Source: JBDLID01 sp039715055
GTDB taxonomy: Bacteria; Desulfobacterota; Desulfobulbia; Desulfobulbales; Desulfocapsaceae
Assembly: GCA_039715055.1 (NCBI GenBank)
Contig: JBDLID010000104.1
Coordinates: 1 to 10,724 of the forward strand
Length of the DNA stretch: 10,724 nucleotides
Direction: 5' to 3'
How positions within the stretch are numbered: the first letter of the stretch is position 1; each line of letters starts with the position of its first letter. Positions 1 to 6,627 of this stretch are shown here, in pieces. The notes under the pieces were generated by a model, which saw nothing but the letters and a program-made list of their open reading frames with translations, searched no databases and was not told where the DNA came from. A program made the position numbers and the translations under genes.

Positions 1-177
1 TGTTCGGAGCTGCCAACTGTCGGATAACTGTTTTGTTACAGTTTGGTAATCCGGATGGCCTTTTTTGTAAGTCGGCTGTTGTGTCTTGTGACGGGATGAG
101 GCATTTGTGGGGTGACGTGGCAGTTTTGCAGCCGTGTAACCCAGTTACAGAATTGTGGTTTTGGCGGGACGTGACAG
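1..177. other. Non-coding flank downstream of the operon
   Basis: No convincing gene is seen here on either strand. This stretch follows the last gene of the minus-strand operon. It contains two small palindromes. At 26-43, AACTGT and ACAGTT are separated by 6 nt. At 135-149, TGTAAC and GTTACA are separated by 3 nt. Neither is followed on the minus strand by a T-run, so neither is a convincing intrinsic terminator, although either could form an RNA 3'-end hairpin. An open frame that enters the following gene antisense uses a TTG start and resembles nothing I recognise. Confidence 0.5.
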
Positions 178-726
178 TTATATCTTTTTCAGTGAGAGGG
201 TCAGGTCAAAGAGGTGATGATGAAATTCGGCACTCTGGAGAAGAAAAGGACGGGGACGTTTTTGGTAACGTGCCTGCCAGACAGTAACGACCCCACTTTG
301 TTCGACTTTCTGCCACTGCTCTTCCTGATATATGCAGAATCTGTTCAGGAGCGAGCGGGAACACGGTATCTCAGCCGGGAAATGAAGATAGGTCCGGCGC
401 AGGGACAGGGCGAGAAAAGAGACCAGTCCGGATTGCTCAAATGGAGCAAGGACAAAAGTGGTTTTCCATTGGCCGCTGCTGTCAAGCGATCCCTCCAGAA
501 GTTTGATCCCGCTGGCGTCGAGCAGCAGGCAGTGGAGTCCGTTATCGGTTGTCTTGAGGCCGATGAGTCCTGAAAAGCGGAGCTCCTTGCCGGTGAAGAG
601 TTTGAGGTTGAAGAGGCTGTCGCTTTCCTCTTCCGGCGGCTGGAGCAATTCAAGTTGGCCCGGATTCAGTCCACAGCCGGAAAGACAGAGGAGGAGCAGG
701 ACAGTGAGGAAACTGTTTTTCATCAT
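178..726 (-). CDS. Small outer-membrane lipoprotein, ApeN/DUF3261-like
   Basis: This is a 182-residue putative lipoprotein. The N-terminus is a classic lipoprotein signal: MMKNS, a hydrophobic stretch of about ten residues, then the lipobox LSGC with Cys18 as the lipidated residue. Residue +2 is Gly, which does not signal inner-membrane retention, so outer-membrane sorting is expected. The mature part has no transmembrane segment and no catalytic motif I recognise. The start is fixed by a GAGGAG Shine-Dalgarno six bases upstream and by an ATGA overlap with the end of the exporter gene, which implies translational coupling. In aryl-polyene clusters, a small DUF3261 lipoprotein (ApeN) follows the LolA-like and MMPL genes; the order here is the same. 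The family assignment rests mostly on that order, size and lipobox, because residue-level similarity is only vaguely visible. A role in receiving or anchoring the exported lipid at the outer membrane is inference. Confidence 0.7.
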   Translation of the reverse strand: MMKNSFLTVLLLLCLSGCGLNPGQLELLQPPEEESDSLFNLKLFTGKELRFSGLIGLKTTDNGLHCLLLDASGIKLLEGSLDSSGQWKTTFVLAPFEQSGLVSFLALSLRRTYLHFPAEIPCSRSLLNRFCIYQEEQWQKVEQSGVVTVWQARYQKRPRPFLLQSAEFHHHLFDLTLSLKKI

Positions 727-3098
727 CTGTTTCTCCTCGGTGATCCGGCGAGCAGGGGGCTGACGAAGATCGCAGTGGGCCAGGCTGTGCCGATCCCGAC
801 AAGTACGGTGATTCCAAGTGAGTGCAGGGCCGGGTGTTCTGCAAAGGCCAGCACTCCGAAGCCGATCAGGGACGAGGCGGCGCAGATGGACACTGCTTTT
901 GCAGCGACCGGATCATCTGTTTTCAAACGGGAGGAGATGATGAAGATGCCGTAATCGACACTGAGCCCGATGACCATGATTCCCATGAGCAGGTGCATCA
1001 TGTTGAGCTCACCATTGCTGACCAGACTGAACAGTGACATGGTCGACAGTGCCGACAGCACCGGGGCAAGGACCCCAAGAACCGGTCGGGTTCTGCGAAA
1101 GGCAAACAGGGCGATGATGACGATGCAGAGTCCGGCGGAAAGGGAGAGGTTGACGATATCTTCACGAAGCAGTCTTTCCACCTGGCCTCGCCATTTCTCA
1201 TTGGCGAGCAGGGTGATTCCCGGCTGCTGGTGGTCGAGTTTGATCAGGTTGGTGGTAAGTGTTGAGTCGCCGGCCACCGTGGTGAGGATCAGGTAGTCTC
1301 CTCCATCTGTCTGCGGACTGCGCACCATGGAGTCGAGCATGGAGCTGAGCGGGCTTTTCCAGAGGAGCTCGGGGGTAAGAGCTGACGGGGCTTGTTCCAG
1401 TGAGCTGAAAAAGGGGGTAAACCCTTCAATTCTGAAACCGTGGCTGGCTGCTGAGCGCTGAAAACGGTCTTCAAAGCCTGGCTGCCGGCTCTGCCAGAAG
1501 CTTTTCCAGTTGTTGATGTGACTGAGCTGGGTGGCTTTATCGGGAAGGAGCGGGGCCAGTGACTGGAACTGGCTTTGGCCACTGGATCTGAGGTGGCGGT
1601 ATAAAATGAAGTTATTTTTCAGTGCCGTATCAAGGTCACTGCCTGTGGCCACCACAAAAAGTTGTTCATCGCCCTGCTCCCAGGTTGCACGAAAGTGTTG
1701 CTCGTCTTCATGGGTGGCCTGATCCGGAGCGTCAAGGAGCTGGAGGTTGCCGTTGTAGCGGAGCTGTGGCCAGCTCAGGAGCCCGCCGCCAATCAGCAGC
1801 AGCCAGCTGACAAAAAACAGCTTTCTCAGGATACGACTGTCAGCCAGCCTGTTCATGGCACCATTGTGGTCCATCGATGATGGCTGGCTCCGGACAGTGT
1901 TGAACAGGGGAATCAGCAGCCAGGAGTAAAGTACGGCGAGAAGGGTACCTGCCAGGGCAAGGGTGGCCATCTGCTGATGGGCGGCAACCTTGGAAAAGAG
2001 CAGGACAATGAAAACCGAGCAGGTGGTTGCGGTGGCAAGAAGGATCGGCCGACGAATGGATGTGAGTGCCTCTTGGTGGCTGATCTTCCGATCACGCAGT
2101 GCCAGGAACAGGTGGATTGCAAAGTCGATGGATATGCCAAGCAGGACAATGCCAAATCCCAGTGCCAGGCCGCTGATTTTACCGAAAACCATATTGGAGA
2201 TGGAAATGGCCGCAGGCGCCGCAAGAAATGGGATGGAGAGAACGACAACAGCGCGAAGATCGCGCAGGGTGATTGCCAGGAGCAGGGCCAGCAGCAGGGT
2301 GGCCACCGGCAGCAGCAACCGCAGATCCCTCTTGACCATACGGGCGTTGGCAAGGGTATGGGAAAGGGTGCCGATGACCCGCGGAGTAATTTCAGGGGAC
2401 AGGTTGGTCTTGAAGTCGTGCTGAAGAAGGGCTTCGATCCGGGCTGCCTTTTGACTGTCTGTAAGCGGTAGCCGACTTTCTGCAGTGATCAGACAGCTGC
2501 GGCGATCCTTGCTGATAAAAAATCCGTCGATCAAATCGACGGAGTAATCGCCCCGCAGGTGTTCGAGTTTGCCGAGCAGCAGCCGGACAAATCCAAGTGG
2601 GTCGGCCTGGATCTGGTGTTTCATGCCGATTCCGGCCGGACTGTTCAGCAGCGCAAAATCTCGAGCCAGGGCCTGGTCGATTCCCTGTTCAGCGATGAGT
2701 CTCTCAATCTCTTGGTAGTCCTCATTTTCAAGCAGGGCGGGCAAATGGGGCGAGATAACCTCAAAGGTCGAGAGCTGGTAGCCGCTGGGCAGCCGGGAGA
2801 GGACACGGTGGACCAGGTCGCTTTTGTTGAGGCTTTCACCGAGACGGCTGCTGTTTTCCTTCAGGGCTGCCAGAGCCTGTTCATCTGATATCGTCGGGTC
2901 CTCGACACTGAGAGTGATAAAGATCCGGTCAACCAGGCCGAGACGCTGGAGCAGTTGCAGGTCGCCGCGGACCGCATCGCCGGGAAGAAGATCCAGGGCG
3001 TCGTCGCTCATCTTCAGACCGGTCAGTCCATAGAGGCCGAGGGCCGTGCAGGCAATGACCAGGATCCAGCGGATTGCAAGTGGCTTTTTCTCAGTCAC
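723..3098 (-). CDS. MMPL/RND-family lipid exporter (ApeM-like)
   Basis: This is a predicted inner-membrane exporter of the MMPL branch of the RND superfamily, 791 residues from the proposed start. The topology is two RND half-repeats. TM1 is at about residues 7-28, followed by a periplasmic domain of about 230 residues and a bundle of helices at about 261-400. TM7 is at about 424-442, followed by a second periplasmic domain and a last bundle at about 651-785. Each half carries the family's intramembrane acidic motif: GISIDF with Asp325 and GLSVDY with Asp715-Tyr716. These correspond to the Asp-Tyr proton-relay pairs of MmpL proteins. The frame is open further upstream, but those 61 residues lie antisense-free within the LolA-like gene and look unlike protein of this family. 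A GTG at 3098-3096 places the membrane start correctly and overlaps the end of that gene by eight bases. In APE clusters, an MMPL transporter next to a LolA-like protein is thought to move the polyene lipid outwards; the same role is inferred here. No strong Shine-Dalgarno precedes the GTG. Confidence 0.9.
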   Translation of the reverse strand: MTEKKPLAIRWILVIACTALGLYGLTGLKMSDDALDLLPGDAVRGDLQLLQRLGLVDRIFITLSVEDPTISDEQALAALKENSSRLGESLNKSDLVHRVLSRLPSGYQLSTFEVISPHLPALLENEDYQEIERLIAEQGIDQALARDFALLNSPAGIGMKHQIQADPLGFVRLLLGKLEHLRGDYSVDLIDGFFISKDRRSCLITAESRLPLTDSQKAARIEALLQHDFKTNLSPEITPRVIGTLSHTLANARMVKRDLRLLLPVATLLLALLLAITLRDLRAVVVLSIPFLAAPAAISISNMVFGKISGLALGFGIVLLGISIDFAIHLFLALRDRKISHQEALTSIRRPILLATATTCSVFIVLLFSKVAAHQQMATLALAGTLLAVLYSWLLIPLFNTVRSQPSSMDHNGAMNRLADSRILRKLFFVSWLLLIGGGLLSWPQLRYNGNLQLLDAPDQATHEDEQHFRATWEQGDEQLFVVATGSDLDTALKNNFILYRHLRSSGQSQFQSLAPLLPDKATQLSHINNWKSFWQSRQPGFEDRFQRSAASHGFRIEGFTPFFSSLEQAPSALTPELLWKSPLSSMLDSMVRSPQTDGGDYLILTTVAGDSTLTTNLIKLDHQQPGITLLANEKWRGQVERLLREDIVNLSLSAGLCIVIIALFAFRRTRPVLGVLAPVLSALSTMSLFSLVSNGELNMMHLLMGIMVIGLSVDYGIFIISSRLKTDDPVAAKAVSICAASSLIGFGVLAFAEHPALHSLGITVLVGIGTAWPTAIFVSPLLAGSPRRNR
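733..738 (-). promoter_or_regulatory. Strong ribosome binding site of the lipoprotein gene
   Basis: GAGGAG on the minus strand lies six bases before the ATG at 726-724. It sits inside the 3' end of the exporter gene, as expected for a coupled gene pair, and supports the first of two adjacent Met codons as the start. Confidence 0.7.
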
Positions 3099-3753
3099 GA
3101 CAGCTGGTGAAAAGTGTTTCCGGTAAATGTTCGTCGAATATAAAATCGTGGAAGAGGAGGATAGTCTTGTCCCCCCCCTGTTCAAGGATTTCAACACGCT
3201 CGGGTTGGCCGTGGTCGGGGTGGAAGCGGATGAGAATTCGGTCGATGGTCTGTGAAAAGCCGACCTCTCTTGGTGTAACAATCAAGGTCGAGTCGCTTTC
3301 AAATTCTAAGTTGTATTTATCCTGAAGGCCTGAATAGTCGGAACTGAGCCAGGTCCAGAGCTGTTCTGCCACCACCTTCATCACCGGGTCGCTCTCCAGG
3401 TCGAAACTGACCGGCTCACTACCCTCCTGGCAGCGCATTCCTCTGGATCCGGAGAACAGCAGGGTTGAGGGGATCGGCTCTGTGAATTGCCAGCGCAGCT
3501 TCTTCGGCCGGACAATTGCCAGTCGTCCCTGAAAGAGTACAGGTCGGCTGAACATGGCAAGGTGCCGTTCCTGGGTGAGCTTGCAGGACAGGGAACTCAC
3601 CGACTCCGAGTGTTTTTTGACTGATGCCAGAAAGGCCTCCAGTCTGTTCGCGTCTTGGGCCGCAGCTGTTTCTATCCCGCCGGCTAGAAGAGAAAGGAAC
3701 AGCAGGAAGACGATGGTAAACCGATTAGTGATTATTGTGTCAGGCGCGACCAT
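3091..3753 (-). CDS. LolA-like periplasmic lipid/lipoprotein carrier (ApeL-like)
   Basis: This is a 220-residue exported protein. A hydrophobic signal sequence (about residues 12-27) ends in TAAAQD, giving a signal-peptidase I site near residue 32. The mature part reads like the LolA fold. It has an N-terminal helix with a spaced Ser-Leu-Ser-Cys segment, a strand pattern FQGRLAIVRPKKLRWQF at 74-90 and the TEP sequence right after it, then repeated amphipathic strands. LRW-F-TEP is the usual LolA-family signature. LolA carries lipoproteins across the periplasm in a hydrophobic half-barrel; the variants in APE clusters are thought to carry the polyene lipid instead. Its ATG follows the dehydratase stop TAA with no gap (TAAATG), and its 3' end overlaps the exporter start, so the three genes are tightly coupled. 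The housekeeping lolA is an alternative, but it is not normally found in such a context. Confidence 0.85.
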   Translation of the reverse strand: MVAPDTIITNRFTIVFLLFLSLLAGGIETAAAQDANRLEAFLASVKKHSESVSSLSCKLTQERHLAMFSRPVLFQGRLAIVRPKKLRWQFTEPIPSTLLFSGSRGMRCQEGSEPVSFDLESDPVMKVVAEQLWTWLSSDYSGLQDKYNLEFESDSTLIVTPREVGFSQTIDRILIRFHPDHGQPERVEILEQGGDKTILLFHDFIFDEHLPETLFTSCRD

Positions 3754-4194
3754 TTATTCTTCTTCCCATACCTTCAGGATACCACGGGTAAGCACTGTCT
3801 CTTTGCAGCTGACCATGCCGGAAAATATCTTGATCGGGCCAAAACCCATGGACTTTTGCACTTTGATCTCAATGGTTCCCGATGGCGGCGGCTCAGCCAG
3901 AAAGAAAAACTCATCAACGCCCACCAGCAGCCCCTGCTTGACCGGGTTGCCGGCAATGACCGCTTCATAGCCGGTGGTTGCGGCTACTGCCTGGGCAGTC
4001 ACCTCGATGAAATACTCCGGTAGCAGTCCCTCATGCGAATCAAAAAAAATGCCATCTTCGGGCAGGACAGCGGAGATCCGGCTGATGCCATTATCGTGAG
4101 CCAGGAATTCATGGGCAAGGAGCATGGGCGGCTTCTGCGGTAGCAACTGTCCAGCCTGGTAGGGAAATTGGCCTGGAATAATGGTGGAGTTCAT
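3754..4194 (-). CDS. Hotdog-fold 3-hydroxyacyl-ACP dehydratase (ApeP-like)
   Basis: This is a 146-residue single-hotdog protein. It has the N-terminal LLPQKPPMLLAHEF segment (17-30), typical of FabZ/FabA and ApeP-type dehydratases, and the central-helix motif PEYFIEVTAQAVAA (59-72). Glu64 sits where FabZ has its catalytic Glu (the IExxAQ motif). The classical His-Phe-Pro-Gly loop is absent; His54 lies ten residues before Glu64 instead of the usual fourteen or so. Such a loop is expected of the ApeP-like subfamily, which in APE systems works as a heterodimer with a second hotdog protein, ApeI. No ApeI homologue is in the window. The reaction would be removal of water from 3-hydroxyacyl-ACP to give the trans-2-enoyl chain. 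The gene starts at ATG 4194-4192 with only a weak GGA before it, just downstream of the inserted element, and it abuts the LolA-like gene. Confidence 0.82.
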   Translation of the reverse strand: MNSTIIPGQFPYQAGQLLPQKPPMLLAHEFLAHDNGISRISAVLPEDGIFFDSHEGLLPEYFIEVTAQAVAATTGYEAVIAGNPVKQGLLVGVDEFFFLAEPPPSGTIEIKVQKSMGFGPIKIFSGMVSCKETVLTRGILKVWEEE

Positions 4195-4248
4195 TTTTAG
4201 TTCCGGGTCTGTACTCTTGGTGTAATGGTGAGTCCTGGTCTGATCCTG

Positions 4249-4256
4249 GACTAAGT
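4249..4256 (+). repeat. Target-site duplication, left copy
   Basis: The 8-bp sequence GACTAAGT directly abuts the left end of the miniature element. An identical copy abuts the right end at 4410-4417. The exact match and exact positioning against the terminal inverted repeats mark it as a transposition footprint. Confidence 0.85.
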
Positions 4257-4409
4257 GTAACTATTCAGCATAAAACTGGGTGCGTCCCTAAGCAGGGAAC
4301 TGTAACTGTTCAGCAGGGCCCGCAGTGTGGTCAAGCAGGCTGACGAAGCGTACTTGTGCTACTCGAGGCGGTCTGATCGGCCATAATGTGGGTGCTGCTG
4401 AATAGTTAC
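4257..4409. mobile_element. 153-bp miniature inverted-repeat element (MITE), IS66-type ends
   Basis: This is a non-coding miniature transposable element between the ketoreductase and dehydratase genes. Its ends are perfect 14-bp inverted repeats: GTAACTATTCAGCA at 4257-4270 and its reverse complement at 4396-4409. It is flanked by identical 8-bp direct repeats, GACTAAGT. IS66-family elements have ends beginning GTAA and make 8-bp duplications, so mobilisation in trans by an IS66-family transposase is the best guess. It encodes no protein. A third copy of the end sequence with one change (A to G) lies inside at 4302-4315. The small hairpin TCCCT/AGGGA lies between the first two copies. Removing the element and one duplication restores a continuous spacer of 61 bp between the two genes. 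Copy number and parent element cannot be judged from one window. Confidence 0.85.
4302..4409 (+). repeat. 108-nt near-symmetrical hairpin within the MITE
   Basis: Two 52-nt arms (4302-4353 and 4358-4409) surround the 4-nt centre TTGT, and they align without any gap. Of the outer 43 positions, 31 are Watson-Crick pairs. Seven more would be G-U wobbles if the plus strand were RNA, and five do not pair on that strand. The last nine positions towards the centre do not pair well. The operon transcript is the opposite strand, in which these seven wobbles become A-C mismatches, so the fold would be weaker there, although still substantial. Confidence 0.75.
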
Positions 4410-4417
4410 GACTAAGT
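4410..4417 (+). repeat. Target-site duplication, right copy
   Basis: Identical to GACTAAGT at 4249-4256. Its last base is also the last base of the ketoreductase stop codon (TAA, 4419-4417 on the minus strand), so the insertion landed exactly at the gene's end without altering the protein. Confidence 0.85.
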
Positions 4418-5148
4418 TACATATGGAGCCCGCCGTTGACCGACAGAACCTGGCCGGTAATGTAGCTTGCCTCCTCTCCCATGAGGAAGCGGACCAGGCC
4501 GGCGACCTCATTAACTGTTCCCTGGCGGCCCAGGGGGATTAGGGGCAGCACCTGGTCGAGGGCCATCTCTTTAGTCATATCGGTTTCAATAAAGCCCGGG
4601 GAGACCACGTTGACCAGGATATTGCGACGGCCCAGCTCCCGGGCCAGTGACTTGCATGCCGCAATGAGACCGCCTTTGGCTGCGGCGTAGTTGACTTGGC
4701 CGGCATGGCCGGTTTCACCGGAAACCGAGGCAAGACCAATGATTCGCCCCTGACGTTGCGGGATCATCGCCTTGGAAAACAGCCGGGCGAGGATGAAAAA
4801 TGAGTTGAGGTGGACACCAATCACCTTGTCCCAGTCCTCACGGCTCATCATGGCAAGCAGTCCGTCACGGGTGATCCCGGCATTGTGGACCAGGCCGAAG
4901 ACCGGTTCCTCTGCAAGCAGCGGATCAAGCGTCGCAAGAGTCTGTTCTTCATCGGCCACGTCAAACGGCAGCAGGCGACAGTGACCGCCAAGGTCAATGA
5001 TCTGCTGTTCAACTTCTGCTGCCGCCTCATGTCCCTGCAGGTAGTTGAGCCAGATGCGGTAGCCGGCCCGGGCAAGGTGGATGGCAATGGCAGCACCGAT
5101 TCCACGGCTGCCGCCGGTGACAAGGACTGTTCGGGGAGTGGAGGTCAT
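4417..5148 (-). CDS. fabG: 3-oxoacyl-ACP reductase, FabG family (ApeQ-like ketoreductase)
   Basis: This is a 243-residue classical short-chain dehydrogenase of normal FabG length. The NADP(H)-binding TGGSRGIG is at residues 11-18 and NAG at 89-91. The catalytic tetrad is Asn115, Ser141, Tyr154 and Lys158 within a region very close to FabG (GQVNYAAAK). The PG motif is at 184-185, and a GG near the C-terminus is typical of the family. It reduces 3-oxoacyl-ACP to 3-hydroxyacyl-ACP, the step between the ketosynthase and the dehydratase. Its ATG overlaps the stop of the radical SAM gene as ATGA, so the two are probably translated together. The housekeeping fabG is an alternative, but the context argues for a cluster-specific ketoreductase. 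The miniature element lies directly after its stop codon. Confidence 0.92.
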   Translation of the reverse strand: MTSTPRTVLVTGGSRGIGAAIAIHLARAGYRIWLNYLQGHEAAAEVEQQIIDLGGHCRLLPFDVADEEQTLATLDPLLAEEPVFGLVHNAGITRDGLLAMMSREDWDKVIGVHLNSFFILARLFSKAMIPQRQGRIIGLASVSGETGHAGQVNYAAAKGGLIAACKSLARELGRRNILVNVVSPGFIETDMTKEMALDQVLPLIPLGRQGTVNEVAGLVRFLMGEEASYITGQVLSVNGGLHM

Positions 5149-6614
5149 GGCTTTTCTGATGTCGGTTGTTCAGCAATTCTCTTGGAGCTCTTGACAAAGG
5201 AGAGAAAATGGCCGAGATCACGGATAAATCTGTACCAGCTGTGCGGGGATTTCCAGAGCATGGTGACGTAGCCCCACAATACTTTGTTGCGGGAGAAGTG
5301 GCCGCGGTAGTAGTCTGCAAAGAGCTCTTCCAGCCGTTCACGGGTCATGCCGCGGGGAACGAAGAGAAAGTGCATGCAGTCCATCTTCTTCCAGTCCTCG
5401 TCGAATTCACCGAGGTCATGGATGTTCTGATAGAGGGGCGAGCCGGGAAAGGGGGTGAACTTGGCCAGGTTGATGTCGTCAATGGGGTGGGAAAAGACGT
5501 ACTCCATCGATTTTTTAACTGTCCGTTCAGTTTCGCCCGGCAGGCCGATCATCATCAGCCCCTTGACCCGAATCCCGGCCTTTTTGATGAGGTAGATTTT
5601 TTCCGAGAGCAGTTTCAGGTTGCCCTTGTGTTTGTGCTGGTTGAGCAGGTTCTCGTCACCGGTTTCGATGCCGAGGGAGATCATCCAGCAGCCCGCCTTT
5701 TTCATCAGCTGGAGCAGTTCCAGATCGATATGGTCACCACGGACCGCACAGTTGAAGGTGATCTTCAGCGGACTTTTGATCATCAGGTCACAGAACTCTT
5801 CCACCCGGTCACGGTTGAAGGTGAACTGATCGTCGTAGAAGTTGATGTGACGGATGTTGAATTTTTCCCGCAGGTAGACCACGTGACGGAACAGGTACTC
5901 GGCTGAGTTGTAGCGGAAGCTGCGGCGAAAAACGGACCGGTCGCAGTAACTGCAGGCGTAGGGACAGCCCCGGCTGGAGATCATCGATGTATTGGGCGCC
6001 TTGGGATAGTTGAAGATTGGCAGCTGATAAAATTCAGGATAGCCTTCAAGTTTTTCATAGGCGGGAAACGGCAGTTCGTCGAGCTCCAGGAGTTTTTTAC
6101 GGTAGCCGCTGAAAACCGGCTGACTGTCGCTGTCCCGGTAGACGAGTCCCTCAATGGATTCGATCGTATCCTCTTCTTCTGTCATTAACTGGTAGAGGGT
6201 CTCTTCTCCCTCGCCGACCACAAGAAAGTCCACTGGAGGATAGTCGGTGAGCAGAACCTCTTTAAGGGCCGAGACATGGGGGCCGCCAAAGACCGATCGG
6301 ATCCGGGGCAGGATGGATTTTGCCTGCTCTGTGATGGCAACTCCGTCGAGAAAAGACGATGTGGTGCAGGAAAATCCGATCCAGGCCGGTTTCTCCTCCG
6401 CAAGTATTGTCTGGATACGCTTCATTGAATCAGGATGGGCGTAACAGTCGATGATGGTGACGCGTATATCCCTTTCTTCAAGATAGGCCCCAATGGAGGC
6501 CAGCCCCAGGGGCGGCATGATATTGGCCTTGCGGGAAATATCTTTTCCGGCAAGTTCGGCGTTATATCCCAGGGGGTGGATGAGAAGGATGGATCGGGGG
6601 TTGACGGTGGACAT
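5145..6614 (-). CDS. Radical SAM enzyme with N-terminal cobalamin-binding-type domain
   Basis: This is 489 residues from the chosen ATG. The N-terminal ~150 residues form a B12-binding-type Rossmann domain: ILLIHPLGYN, PPLGLASIGAYL (34-45), GGPHVSAL (110-117) and VVGEGEETL (132-140), all typical of this superfamily. The radical SAM domain follows, with the [4Fe-4S] motif CPYACSYC: Cys217, Cys221 and Cys224. A C-terminal extension of about 100 residues follows. No DxHxxG cobalamin-ligand motif is evident, as is common in this class. Members include methyltransferases acting on unactivated carbon and the oxygen-independent cyclase BchE, so the reaction could be C-methylation, ring formation or another modification of the chain; the sequence does not decide. 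The frame is open 19 codons further, into the preceding gene. The start at 6614-6612 was chosen because it begins near the conserved domain and lies 13 nt after the upstream stop, although its Shine-Dalgarno is poor. Confidence 0.9.
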   Translation of the reverse strand: MSTVNPRSILLIHPLGYNAELAGKDISRKANIMPPLGLASIGAYLEERDIRVTIIDCYAHPDSMKRIQTILAEEKPAWIGFSCTTSSFLDGVAITEQAKSILPRIRSVFGGPHVSALKEVLLTDYPPVDFLVVGEGEETLYQLMTEEEDTIESIEGLVYRDSDSQPVFSGYRKKLLELDELPFPAYEKLEGYPEFYQLPIFNYPKAPNTSMISSRGCPYACSYCDRSVFRRSFRYNSAEYLFRHVVYLREKFNIRHINFYDDQFTFNRDRVEEFCDLMIKSPLKITFNCAVRGDHIDLELLQLMKKAGCWMISLGIETGDENLLNQHKHKGNLKLLSEKIYLIKKAGIRVKGLMMIGLPGETERTVKKSMEYVFSHPIDDINLAKFTPFPGSPLYQNIHDLGEFDEDWKKMDCMHFLFVPRGMTRERLEELFADYYRGHFSRNKVLWGYVTMLWKSPHSWYRFIRDLGHFLSFVKSSKRIAEQPTSEKP

Positions 6615-6627
6615 TGTTGCTGTCTTT

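Noticed and set aside
26..149. Intrinsic terminator for the operon
   Set aside because: Two palindromes exist, but neither has a T-run on the minus strand.
33..287. Possible small gene at the left edge on the plus strand
   Set aside because: It has a TTG start, no Shine-Dalgarno and no domain, and half of it is antisense to the lipoprotein gene.
1977..2471. 164-codon plus-strand open frame rich in Gln, Gly and Arg opposite the exporter
   Set aside because: It is the complement of hydrophobic membrane-helix codons, a common artefact opposite transporters.
3099..3281. 61-residue N-terminal extension of the exporter
   Set aside because: It lies inside the LolA-like gene, is Ser/Thr-rich and unlike MMPL N-termini; the GTG at 3098 puts TM1 directly at the N-terminus, as usual for the family.
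5166..5906. 246-codon plus-strand open frame opposite the radical SAM gene
   Set aside because: It lies wholly antisense to a well-supported gene, has no recognisable domain, and arises from the high-GC codon pattern of the real gene.
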